From positions 124,001 through 188,000 of the forward strand of contig RDEW01000035.1 in the NCBI GenBank assembly GCA_011109175.1: a DNA stretch of 64,000 bases, given 5' to 3'. Position 1 is the first letter of the stretch; each line of letters begins with the position of its first letter. Origin of the DNA: Dicyema japonicum. Lineage: Eukaryota > Dicyemida > Rhombozoa > Dicyemidae. Below, in pieces: positions 1 through 9,429 of the stretch. A program made the position numbers and the translations under genes. The notes under the pieces are model-generated. The model was given only the letters and a program-made list of their open reading frames with translations. It was not told the DNA's origin and searched no databases.

Positions 1-240
1 GAAACATACTTCAACCAATCTGAAATTCTTTAATGATTCTGTAATTTTACAAAGCTTAGTAATGTTAATAATAACATCATAACAGTCATCATTTGAGAAT
101 ACTTTCACCTTTATTGTTCTCCCTGGTAATTGCACTGATATTACTTCATAAGATCCCATTACTGATTCAATTTATTATTTTATTTTATTTTTTTAAATCC
201 TTTTTGAATTTTAATATTATTATTATTAAATATCTTTTAA
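1..240. other. AT-rich stretch with no recognised gene
   Basis: I see no conserved coding signal before the LINE-A similarity begins near base 241. An open frame runs through part of it in frame with the LINE-A fragment downstream, but its translation is a run of hydrophobic residues with no RT resemblance. Confidence 0.5.
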
Positions 241-795
241 TCCAACGACTAGAAAGTCGAAAGGAGTTGGATACTCTCCTGACATTCGGCCAACATGTCA
301 ATGACGTTATTACCAAAGTCAGGAAGAGGACCAACATATTGAAAATTTTGTCCCGATCACCAATCGGGCACAACACCTTCTTACTACAGAAAATTTACAG
401 ACAATACATACTGCCAGTAATCGAATATGCATGTCCCTCCTGGAGCTCGATGATTTCTAAATCGTCGTCTCAAAAATTAGAAGCCGCACAACTTGCTGCC
501 TTGAAAATAATAAATAAGAAAACTGTGGATAACGTATTGAATGTTAAGAACACCTAAGATAGAGAGTGAAGTCATTTCTACAGTGGGCAATAAAAACCGG
601 CTGTCCGCTTTCACTCTCTATATCTGACTATCTAGAAAATGCGGGAAATCTATGGAGAATGAGACCGTCCTCGTTTCTACCAATTCTGTTGGATCTTCGA
701 GGACCCCGAACGAGAGCCTGAACATGGAAAACCGGGATCACTTAGTTAGTAGTTAACTTTTAACTTTTCTAATCCGGTGATCTTGGGGTAAAAAA
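241..795 (+). mobile_element. LINE-A copy A1, 5'-truncated (RT C-terminus and 3' end)
   Basis: The open frame to 557 encodes the post-RT region typical of the family: a G-Q-H-V segment, a K-x-x-x-IYRQYI-P-V-IEYACPSW segment and a basic tail. The stop is followed by a 3' UTR in which GGATCAC pairs with GGTGATC about 40 bases later, and the copy ends in a short A-rich tail near 795. Everything upstream of the RT thumb is missing, which is usual for 5' truncation during target-primed reverse transcription. It abuts copy A2, which is inserted about 25 bases downstream. It is a dead copy. Confidence 0.75.
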
Positions 796-841
796 AAAAG
801 TCGAAAGGACAAGATTTATATTTATAATTTAGGGTTAGGGT

Positions 842-1046
842 TATGTCCTCTGATGGGGTTTGGGGGAGTTAAATCCTTCCGCAATGAATTGTGTGAGGGT
901 TGTAAGGTGTGTTGTTGTCGAATGGTTATCCCGGAATCCGTGCTGGGTCGGAGGTATTGAGATTGAGTCTTGTATTTTTTCCAAAATAAGCCTTTCAAGG
1001 ATCCTTGAGACCGGACTTAGAATAGATATTGGGCGATAGGAAGATG
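842..1046 (-). repeat. Inverted copy of LINE-A RT sequence inside the A2 insertion
   Basis: Read on the minus strand this matches 2712-2904 with only a handful of differences over about 190 bases. It covers the RT start (S-P-V-S-R-I-L-E-R and following). The two segments form a 190-bp inverted repeat with a loop of about 1.67 kb. It lies inside the target-site duplication of A2, so it arrived with, or later within, that insertion. Confidence 0.8.
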
Positions 1047-1101
1047 GTTCTGCATATCAGTATTGCTTATTTTGTATCTAAATTAGCCAAGTCTCTGCTA
1101 T

Positions 1102-2700
1102 TTTCGGAAATCTCTTGTGGCTCGCCGACGACGTGCAGCATTTGAAAAAAAGAAACACACTTTCCCCTATCTTCACGGGTGGACCAATAAGGAAGGCCTG
1201 CGCCGCTGCGGAGACGTTGAGACAAACCCTGGACCAGCCAGAATAGTCCAACTGAACATAAATGGAATCAATAACAAAATATTTGAACTTCGGTCATTTG
1301 TGAAAGAAAATCACATTGATCTGTTGCTAATTTAAGAGTCTAAACTTTCTCCAAAGAGTTCAACACCAGTATTTCCGGGATTCACAGTAATTCGCCGTGA
1401 CAGAATTGGCAAACTTGGTGGGGGTCTTCTCACAGTTATCCGCAACGGCATTCCGTTTGAGGACTTAACCAACAGTGCTTACACTATGCTTAAAGGATAT
1501 GGAAATCTCGAACTTTTGGTTACCAAAATACGATTCCCAAGACTATCAATAATAATTGTCAACGCATATCTCCCACTGCTGAGTTCCTGCTCGTCCAGTG
1601 CCCCCAGACTCACTCCTCTCGCATCACTAAAGGATGTTATTATCTATGGTGACTTCAATGCGAAGCACCTACTGTGGCTGACAGAACAAACCTACGACAA
1701 AAGAGGGAAGATCATAATTGAGGACCACCACAGCCTATGTATACTTAACGATCCTGTATCTCATACAAGAACACCTACTCGACGTAATGATAAACCTTCT
1801 TCTATCAACATCTCATTGTCATCACCGTCCTTGGCCCCACTTATTGATTGGTCAGTGAAGTATGACACCAGGAGTGATCACAACCCAATATTTTTGGAGG
1901 TCAAAACAAGGTCACGGATAAAAGGACAACAATGCCCAACAATAATTAACTACAGCCTTGCGAATTGGAAAGGATTCAAGGAATACGTCGATAATTGTAT
2001 TGGACTATTAAATTTCCTCACTTTTCCCTCCGTTGAACAATTAGTGAAATGGTTCAACTCCATTATAAACGATGCGAAAAAGAAGTACATTCCTATGGGG
2101 AGACAACTAACGTCATCAAAACGTTTCAACACAACGACGAAACATCTGATCAGAGAACGAAATAATCTAAAGATGGTAAAATCGCCAACAGAAGAGAACA
2201 TCAGGAAAATACGAGAGTTGAACACAGAGATCGACAACAACATAAAGACAGAAAATGCCAATAGATGGACGAGACTATCGAAGGCTCTCTACAAAAACCC
2301 CCCAATGCAGAGAGTGTGGAAGTGGATCAAAAACATCAAAAGATCCTACCCAGAGAGAAAAGTCGAAGTCTACATAAAACCAGACACTTTGATAAAATAT
2401 TACACATCTATACCCTACAGGAAGTTTTCAAAAGAACACCAAGTATTCCTGAAAAAGATTGAATCGAAACGCTCCGATGACTGGATCCTATTTACTAGTC
2501 AGGATGTTCGCAGAGGCCAACAACTCAGAGGCCAAAGACCAGATAACATAACCACATGTGAACTGAAGCACCTAGGCCATCGAGCCCTGGAACTATTAGC
2601 CTATATCTTCAACCTATCCATTAACACAAATACAATCCCTGAAATATGGAAAAAGTCTCTAATCAGACCTATCCAAAAACCCAACAAACCAATAGATTAA
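1102..2700 (+). pseudogene. LINE-A A2 N-terminus: 2A-like motif and APE endonuclease
   Basis: Frame 1117 is open on both sides of GTG 1117, so the true start is not fixed (no ATG before the 2A motif). A short basic N-terminus is followed by GDVETNPGP (1210-1236) and directly by the endonuclease start, whose first conserved block is QLNINGI. Later endonuclease blocks seen are NAYLP, YGDFNAKH and YDTRSDHNP, the SDH catalytic end. A TAA at 1333-1335 replaces the conserved Gln of the LLIQES block. After the endonuclease come a basic linker of about 150 residues and the start of the RT. The frame ends at 2700, where sister copies continue. Confidence 0.8.
1210..1236 (+). other. 2A-like ribosome-skipping motif GDVETNPGP in LINE-A A2
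   Basis: The nine codons spell GDVETNPGP, matching the 2A consensus D-[V/I]-E-x-N-P-G-P. The motif is in frame with the endonuclease that begins about five residues later. In known 2A elements the ribosome fails to join the last Gly and Pro and continues. This would release a roughly 39-residue leader and start the endonuclease-RT protein with Pro. Confidence 0.8.
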
Positions 2701-3890
2701 CCATCTTTTATCGCCCAATATCTATTCTAAGTCCGGTCTCAAGGATCCTTGAAAGGCTTGTTTTGGAAAAAATACAAGACTCAATCTCAATACCTCCGAC
2801 CCAGCACAGATTCCGGGATAACCATTCGACAACAACACACCTTACAACCCACACACAATTCATTGCGGAAGGATTTAACTCCCCCAAACCCCATCAGAGG
2901 ACAGTACTTATATCCGTGGTCTTCACAAAAGCGTTCGACTCAGTCCCTAGGAAACTCCTAACAAAGAAAATATACGAAACCAACATCCATCCGAACCTAA
3001 AACTTTGGCTTGGAAACTTCCTAAATGGAAGACGAGCACAAGTACTCTGCAACAACGTCAAATCAAGATCTCGCTATTTCCCAAATGGAGTCCCTCAAGG
3101 CTCCCCACTATCACCCCAACTCTTCAATCTCTACATAAACGACATGCCACAAACCTGTAATGAAAACTGTCTAATCCTCTTCTATGCCGACGATTCATTC
3201 TTGCCTCCAAGAACAGAAGCATTCAATCATCGACTCAGTTGGCTCAACAATTGCTCGACAACCTGGAACTATGGCTCTCGAGCGGAGACTCGACACATCA
3301 GCAGCAAAGTCCTTTGTCACACTGTTTACCACCTACAAGAGACAGCTCTGTATCGAACCAAAAGTCTTTATGAAGAACGAAGTATCTCTATTAACAAAAC
3401 ACCGAAGATTCTGGGAGTATCCTTTGATCAGGGACTCACCTTTATCCGGCATGTTGAAAACAAAGTAACTTCTACGCTGAAAAAAATGAGAATTTTAAAA
3501 GTGCTCTCAAAAACACTTAGAGACCAAACTGGTGTCTTTGCCACGATTTACAAACAATTTATCCGACCAACGATGACGTATGCAAGTCCTTCATGGGCAA
3601 TGCAAATGTCACGATCTTCCTCATTGAAATTATTGGCAATCGAGGAGACTGCAATAAAGTTAATTGGACCAGATCACAATATCCAACCCATTGAAAACTT
3701 TTTAATCGAACTACAACGGAAACTATTAAAGGAGGCTATTCTACCGAGCTGCCCTCTATTCCAAATACTATCGAATTATCTACAATCATACAGAAATTTT
3801 GAGCCGATGCCATGTCCAATGAAAAGAGTTGTTCAGGATTCTCGACCCCGCCGGACTTGTCCTCACCTTTGTCGGTCTGGGCTCACTTAG
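2646..3890 (+). pseudogene. LINE-A A2 reverse transcriptase and C-terminus
   Basis: The frame covers the fingers, palm and thumb: the RPISIL block near 2714, the KAFDSVPRK palm block near 2929, GVPQGSPLSP near 3088, and the catalytic FYADD near 3180. The bases after FYADD encode sequence unlike sister copies until about 3380, which suggests a local frame change. The thumb (KILGVSFDQGLTFIRHV) and the IYKQFIRPTMTYASPSW segment follow. It ends 57 bases before the target duplication. No RNase H domain is visible. Confidence 0.8.
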
Positions 3891-3947
3891 TTAGATGAGA
3901 ATTTTTATTTCTTTCTCTTTGACCCAGTGATCCTGGGGGTAATAATA
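3850..3947 (+). terminator. LINE-A 3' end: imperfect hairpin and TAA repeats
   Basis: GGCTCAC near 3882 can pair with GTGATCC near 3926, and the element ends in GGGGGTAATAATAATA. The same layout (GATCAC, 25-40 bases, GTGRTC, T-rich or GGG, TAA repeats) recurs at 741-795, 5998-6048, 15189-15262, 51410-51465 and 59160-59205. In non-LTR elements the 3' structure is commonly what the RT recognises, so this is probably the template signal. Confidence 0.65.
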
Positions 3948-4164
3948 ATATTTATAATTTAGCGTGGCGTCATGTGGCTCACCGGATGCAACAATTCTGG
4001 AGGCGCTCAAAATACTCCTAAAGCATTTCCAAAAAGAGCCATTAGCTCTCTTCCACCGGAGGTACATGTCTTCTCCGGTAATGGATAACTGGTCTGGCTA
4101 CAACTTCTCAGATTCGCAACCTACACAAGTCAAAGGACCGGATCTCAGTTATACAACTGAATGT

Positions 4165-4664
4165 GAACGGAATAAAAGGAAAAATTATTGAACTTAGAGC
4201 TCTGATTGTTAAACTTAAAGCTGACATCGTGCTCATCCAATAGTATCTTTTTGCTATCAGCAAAAGATACTACGCCCCTCTTTCCCGGATACAACATAAT
4301 GCGTGCCGATCGCACTAAGAAACGTGGAGGAGGACTACTTACATTACTCAGAAAAGGCATAAAGTATGAGGACCATACACTCGAAGCGAAGAAACTTTTG
4401 GGAAGTGATGAAACCACGGAGACAATCGGAATATCTGTTCGCACAACAAAAGGAAGACTATATTTTGTAAACATGTATATTCCGCCTCCGAGCTCATGTC
4501 CGAAACATTACATTATGCCGGACTTATCAGCACTGGAAATTTGGAACGAAGTTGTGATATGCGGCGATGTGAATGCCAAACCCTCTCTGACTGTTAAATT
4601 AGTCTGCAGATACAAGAGGAAATTTGCTGTTTACGCAGTCTGGCAATCTGACAATCATCAATGA
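4165..4664 (+). pseudogene. LINE-A A3 endonuclease fragment
   Basis: Apurinic-type endonuclease blocks are readable: the NVNGI start, PLFPGYNIMRADR, KKRGGGLLTLLRKGI, TIGISVRTTKGRLYFVN, then CGDVNAKP. This is the DNA-nicking domain that starts target-primed reverse transcription. The frame is lost after about 4660, before the SDH end. The fragment is inactive. Confidence 0.75.
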
Positions 4665-5455
4665 CCCATCAAAAAACACAAGAACACCTCAAAGGAACTC
4701 TGACAATCCTACCTCCCCAGATATCACACTCTGTTCACCACAGCTTTCAACAACGATTAATTGGTCCGTTATCTAAGACAACCGTAGTGATCATGACCCT
4801 ATTCTGCTAAAAATCAAAAGCGAAACTACCAATGGAAAGAAGAAACCTGCATATATATATATATACAATCGTGCAAATTGGCAATTATTCCGATCAGTTA
4901 CGGACCAACATTTGGCTAATATACAGCTGGAAAACTTTACCTCCCTTGATATAGTCGTTGCCTACGTCAACAAAGTCATCCTGGAAGCAAGAACAATGGC
5001 TGTCCCTAAAAGATATGTCGTTTACACGAGAGAGTACGAAAGGAAGGCTTTGGTCAAGGAACGAAACCGTCACAAAAAATCAGGGATCCGTTCCTCCGAA
5101 GCAAGGATCCGTCTAAAAGTGCTGAACGAGGGAACAAAAGCCAATGAATTCAAAATAACATTGAAAATCTACCAATCAGATATCCCTGAAAACCTCAAAC
5201 GCTGGCTGAGAAACTTCCTTAGCGGACGGAGAGGTAGAGTGTACATTGGAAACATTCATTCTGTCTCCTGTTACCCCAGGGTTCTCCGCTATCACCATTC
5301 CTATTCAACCCATATACAGCTGACATTCCGACGCCGAATGGAGAAGACGACCTGCTTCTGGCTTATGCAGACGATATCGTCCTAGCCTCACGGGATCAGA
5401 ACACCCAAACAGCGACGGAAACAACACCACATAGATCGACTACTTAAGTGGTTTA

Positions 5456-6028
5456 ATGAAAATCGGATGTCAATCAATACCGAAAAATCTGTTACAACTC
5501 TATACCTTGGACAAAAGATTGTCGAACAGGACAATAGAAGTTACTGCGGAAAGAAGAGCATTGCCGTTCAGCAAATGGCAAAAAATATTGGGTCTGATTT
5601 TCGATAAACACATGAACTTTACGAGACACGTCACTAACGTGCTAAACAAATGCGAGAAGAAAATCAACCTTCTGAAATGCATAACAGGTCTATGGAAAAT
5701 TGGACATCACCCTATACTTAAAACTCTCTACTCACAGTACATCGAACCATGCATTTCATATACGTGTACTTCATGGGGTTCACTGATCTCTTATACGAAC
5801 ATCCAGAAAATCTCTGCAACCCAGAAAAAAGCCTTCAAACTAACCGAGAGATGGTATACAGGGGAAAACATTAAATCACCGACACACATGGAGAAACTAA
5901 TCGAAAAAAAACAAAAATGGACACCAATTCCAGCAACGAACTTGTGTAAGCTCAAGGGATCAACACCGAGCAAAGATGAGAGCCTTGATCCAATTCGTCG
6001 GGATCACAGTTTAGTTTTTTCGGTTTAA
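5456..6028 (+). pseudogene. LINE-A A3 RT C-terminal region
   Basis: The frame encodes the thumb block KILGLIFDKHMNFTRHV, a basic helix (KCEKKINLLK) and the TLYSQYIEPCISYTCTSWGS block, then a basic tail ending near 6028. The stop is followed at once by GGATCAC...CAGTGGTC, the family's 3' hairpin. Confidence 0.7.
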
Positions 6029-6059
6029 CAGTGGTCTTTGGAATTAATTTTAATTTGAA

Positions 6060-6302
6060 TTTTTACGGATGCGTGTCCTTCTGGCTGAACGACATCGGAT
6101 TTGAAAGTTGTGGGTTTGAGTCTGAAAGATGGAGTTTTCAGCGAGAGTCAATTCTTGTCAAACAGATCCCACTCGTTAGGCGTAAATTATTCCGCTGAAA
6201 AATGAAGTGATGTTTGCGATGGTACGACTTGCGATGAAAATGGAAGAAGGACCTACTTATCTACCTCTCTTCAGAATCGGAAGTTTTTAATAGAATATCG
6301 AA
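6060..6302 (+). mobile_element. SINE family S2 copy (tRNA-like head)
   Basis: TGGCTGAACGAC (near 6081) resembles a pol III A box and GGTTTGAGTCT (near 6112) a B box, about 30 bases apart. Downstream body blocks CTTGTCAAACAGATCCCAC and GATGAAAATGGAAGAAGG recur at 51690-51810 (+) and, partly, on the minus strand at 23350-23515. It follows the 3' end of LINE-A A3. Confidence 0.55.
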
Positions 6303-6384
6303 AATAGAGAAGAAGCAGAAAACTCAGTGCCGACCAGAAACACATTTCAAGAGTACTCATTGCAGACTATAGTCCCAATTTCTC

Positions 6385-7147
6385 TAAGTAAATTATCGAA
6401 AAGATTCATACAAGAAACCGATTCAAAAAATCAAAAATTTATACGGCCAAACAATCAAACCTTAATAGTGAAATTACAGTGGAATATAATCAACAAGAGG
6501 AAATTGGACCGATGAACAATTTCATCACCAAAATTAACCACCGAACAAAACTAAAGGATTTTTTGGATACTTTACGTGGAATTCAGTCGAAACAAATTAG
6601 AACGGAGACAACCTACGCCACTAGAATTGACAGGAATCAAACACCAAGTGATTTCACTCATCAGCAGATGTCATAATGGACCACTACGCAAAAGTGAGTC
6701 ACATCGATATGAACAAATGATCCCGTCAATGAAAATTGAAAAACGTTCAAACTCCTCAAGGAAAACCAATTGATGTCGAAAAACTCATCAAAAACGCCAA
6801 AAACTCTTCTGCCAAAGGGCTCCATGGAATCCAAAGAGTTCCATGAAAACACCAGGGAATCCTGGGACTCAAAGAAATAACAACGATAATTTCTGTTTCA
6901 CTATTATCTGTAGTATCGAAAATTGTTGAACGTGTTGTATCAAAACTAATATCAGAGTATCTACCCTTCCCAGATTTTCAACATGGCTTTCGTCCACAGT
7001 ACTCCACACCAACACATCTCTATACACTAACTCAATATATCGCTGATGGTTTCAACAATCCTCCCAAACAGACTTCCTTTCATCGACTTACCTAGCCAAG
7101 GCGTTTGATCGAACATCAAGGCAGGTTCTAAGTAACAAAATATTACC
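6385..7147 (+). mobile_element. LINE-A copy A14, RT fragment
   Basis: Several frames are needed. The clearest part (6890-7147) reads LLSVVSKIVERVVSKLI, then PFPDFQHGFRPQYST and KAFDRTSRQVLSNKI, the first RT palm blocks. The copy ends abruptly where sequence of opposite polarity begins. Upstream of 6700 the match is weak. Confidence 0.6.
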
Positions 7148-7374
7148 TGTGACTTCATTAATGCTTAGACTCAGTAAATTCAGAAAAGTTCTGTGTCCAG
7201 GATTCTGTTTAACATCTCCAAAAGTGACAAGTCGCACCAGAAAAATGCTCGACGTGTAGGCAGTGCATTTTAGGATGAACTCTTCTGGATGGTTGCTCAT
7301 TAATGATTCTTTTAGATACAATTTAGGATTGTTTATAACGCCACCAGAGATGGTGAACTACATTACGGACGCTA
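7147..7374 (-). mobile_element. LINE-A copy A15, 5' end only, with a decayed 2A motif
   Basis: Reading the minus strand from 7374, the sequence starts TTAGCGTCCGTAATG, a diverged form of the LINE-A 5' end. It includes GDVKQNPGH (7193-7219) and then a diverged endonuclease start. It stops where the RT fragment A14 of opposite orientation ends, giving a tail-to-tail junction near 7147. Confidence 0.65.
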
Positions 7375-7522
7375 AAATTTTTATCGTAACATTTTATAAA
7401 TAATTTTCAATCGCTTTAATAAAATAATTTCTAAAATAAAATAATATTTTTTAACTTTTTAAAAAATTTCAATTAATAATATAAATTAATGTCACGTTTA
7501 ATATTTTTTGTTAATTCTCGTT

Positions 7523-8830
7523 ATGCATAAACTGAGTTTGCATTATTTATCAAAGATAGAACATAATGAAGAGAATAAAATTTCGTTTAATTCTGATTAC
7601 GACGATGAAAGGTTTTAGTTGTTCTGGATTTAAATTTTATGATCATTAGTTTTGATATTTTACTTTAGTGTTTGTTCCGGAATTGAAAGAGTGAAGGAAT
7701 TAGAGATGACAACTTCTGAACGTTTAATATAATATTTATTATTAGCGAAAAGGGTTTCCCAGTTCATTTCTCATAATGATTTTCAATTAGAAAATGATTC
7801 TACTAAATCAACTTTATCTCAATTTGGTTTGAATTATATATATCTAACTCTATTGTAGAAATATATGATGTTCTAATAAAATCCAGAATCAAACTTCACC
7901 AAATAATTATTTTGGCTAATTCATTACCACATACTCTACAGTATGATTACATTATTAAAAAAGTAAATCAAGACGTTACTAATAATATTGACTTTGTAAT
8001 TTCTATTTAATCAAATATTTAGTGCAGACTCTGTTGAATCATCGATAAGTACTTCTTCAGATATTGCTGATTTTCTATCAAAGTTTGTTAGCGAAAAAAG
8101 AATGTAAATTTTGTTTTGTATTTAATTCTAGTGATAATGAAATGTCCAAAAATCCTGATAACACATATAAGATTATGACGGATTATCGGTTCATTTAATG
8201 ATTTGATGTAGTTCTTTAATATTACAAGATTGGTTTGATAAAACAAGATTATCAGTCACTAAAATGAAGAAAAATGATTTTTCTATTTTTGAAAAGTCGC
8301 CAGTTGTACAGATAGAACAAGTTGTATTTTAATACACGAATATAGATCATGTCCGATCCTGATCGCTTGATAAAAAGAACTCAAATGAATCGCTTAAAAA
8401 TTTTTTCTATTGGGAGCGCTGAAAGAAATATTAAGATTAGTGATGTTCGAGATTTGAAACAAGACGGAACTCTGTATCATTTCGATAATGAAATTTTTGA
8501 CGAATCGGATTTTTATCAAAGTCAACTTAGTGATTTTATTAAACAAAAAAGCAATTCTAAACAAACTGATCGGTCATTTTTTTGTGATCGTAGAAAATCT
8601 CTCCAGTCTCAAACTCATTTTAAAATGGACCGCCCTGTTGACTTAAGAGCTACTAAGTCTAGAAAAATAAAGTTATTTTTATTTAACTGTTAGATACAAT
8701 GTCATTAAGAAACTTGCTGGATTCTGCACTCCTGTTGATACTAGCATATGGATTGATGAATCAATGTATTTTATTTTAGTAGTTTTATAGGAATGAACTT
8801 TTTGATTCTTTGTTTGGTAAAATTTATTAA
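7523..8830 (+). CDS. AATF: AATF/Che-1/BFR2-like ribosome biogenesis protein, ten exons with tiny introns
   Basis: AATF family proteins act in the nucleolus in small-subunit assembly and, in animals, as transcription cofactors. Exons that read through are 7523-7611, 7669-7721, 7746-7826, 7859-7995, 8023-8103, 8132-8188, 8212-8320, 8346-8671, 8694-8765 and 8791-8830. The introns are 57, 24, 32, 27, 28, 23, 25, 22 and 25 nt, all GT...AG. Family blocks seen in order: an acidic N-terminus (SDYDDE), a KSRIKLHQ block followed by NSLP, LQDWFDKTRL, FEKSPVVQIEQIMSDPDRLI-KRTQ, EIFDESDFYQSQL, then the C-terminal TRAUB-type end RPVDLRATKSRKIKYNV, FCTPVDTS and NELFDSLFGKIY. The start ATG 7523 is chosen because it opens the frame that continues. 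One frame mismatch remains at the 7995/8023 junction, either a lost base or a misjudged site. It is shorter than vertebrate AATF. Confidence 0.85.
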
Positions 8831-9429
8831 ATTTGTTGTTTCTACAAATTTTTTTGTATTTAAATCAATCTTAAAATGAAAATGTGATATATTTAATTTT
8901 CATGACTCGTTTATTATATCATGAACTGGTTTATGGTTTCCATGCAACAATTACTCAATAATAATTATTGGACTTTCATTCAACAAAATGTAATCACAGA
9001 TGTACCAAACTCGAAAATATCTTTTCCACTAGCTTCTTCCAAATCTTCAACATTAGGTCATACCTCCAAGCATATTAATTTTGTCTAGTTTTTAGATATT
9101 TTAGACTGTTTCATGCTTTGTAATGAGGTAGCTTTTTAGTTATCTTGACCAAACTGATACCAATTGGCAATTTTAGTTATCTTCTATGAAATACTTCAGG
9201 AGTTGGTTAGTTAGTTCAGATTCTGAAGCAGTTCAGATCATTGAATGCGAATGCATTTAAAAAACACCGGCTAAAGAAGCAAACAAAAAAATGTTGTATT
9301 CGCGACAGCCTTTACTATCTAAAACGAGGATCTGTTATTATGTCGACTAATAAATTACAATTTGTAATGTTACTTGTAGAAAATATCCATTTAAAAAAAT
9401 AAATCTCAGAAAGTTTTTGACCTTTTGTG
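8831..9429. other. Intergenic, nothing recognised
   Basis: AT-rich sequence between the AATF stop and the LINE-R fragment. I found no element end, RNA gene or coding block in it. Confidence 0.5.

Larger units (their letters stand above)
833..3947 (+). mobile_element. LINE-A copy A2, nearly full length, with an inverted RT segment at its 5' end
   Basis: The copy is bounded by a perfect 15-bp duplication, ATATTTATAATTTAG, at 818-832 and 3948-3962, so the insertion is well delimited. It contains 2A motif, APE endonuclease, RT and C-terminal region in order, then a 3' hairpin and a TAA-type tail. Its first 200 bases (842-1046) are an inverted, almost identical copy of its own RT segment at 2712-2904. 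The first base after the left duplication reads GGTTAGGGTTA, which looks telomere-like but is short. The coding region has an in-frame stop (1333-1335) and frame changes near 2690, so it is inactive. Confidence 0.85.
3959..6048 (+). mobile_element. LINE-A copy A3, intact 5' end, internal deletion
   Basis: The 5' end is TTAGCGTGGCGTCATG, shared with three other copies here. The endonuclease starts at the IQLNVNGIKGKI block near 4157 (a TAG at 4241-4243 replaces the conserved Gln), runs through NMYIPPPSSCPK and CGDVNAKP, and is broken near 4660. Sequence joins directly to an RT palm block (LSGRRGRVYIGN) near 5220, so the first RT motifs are deleted. AYADDIVLASRD is seen near 5365 in another frame. 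The C-terminal half is at 5456-6028, followed by the 3' hairpin. An AT microsatellite sits at 4852-4866. No 2A motif is visible in its leader. Confidence 0.8.

Noticed and set aside
831-845. TTAGGG-like words at the left edge of LINE-A A2 suggesting telomere DNA
   Set aside because: Only two units, directly abutting a LINE junction. Similar loose words at 37190-37275 are not tandem, so neither is evidence of a telomere.
4852-4866. AT microsatellite as a regulatory element
   Set aside because: A plain (AT)n run inside a dead LINE copy.
7088-7321. Minus-strand frame as a host protein
   Set aside because: It carries the LINE-A 5' end, a decayed 2A motif and a diverged endonuclease start.
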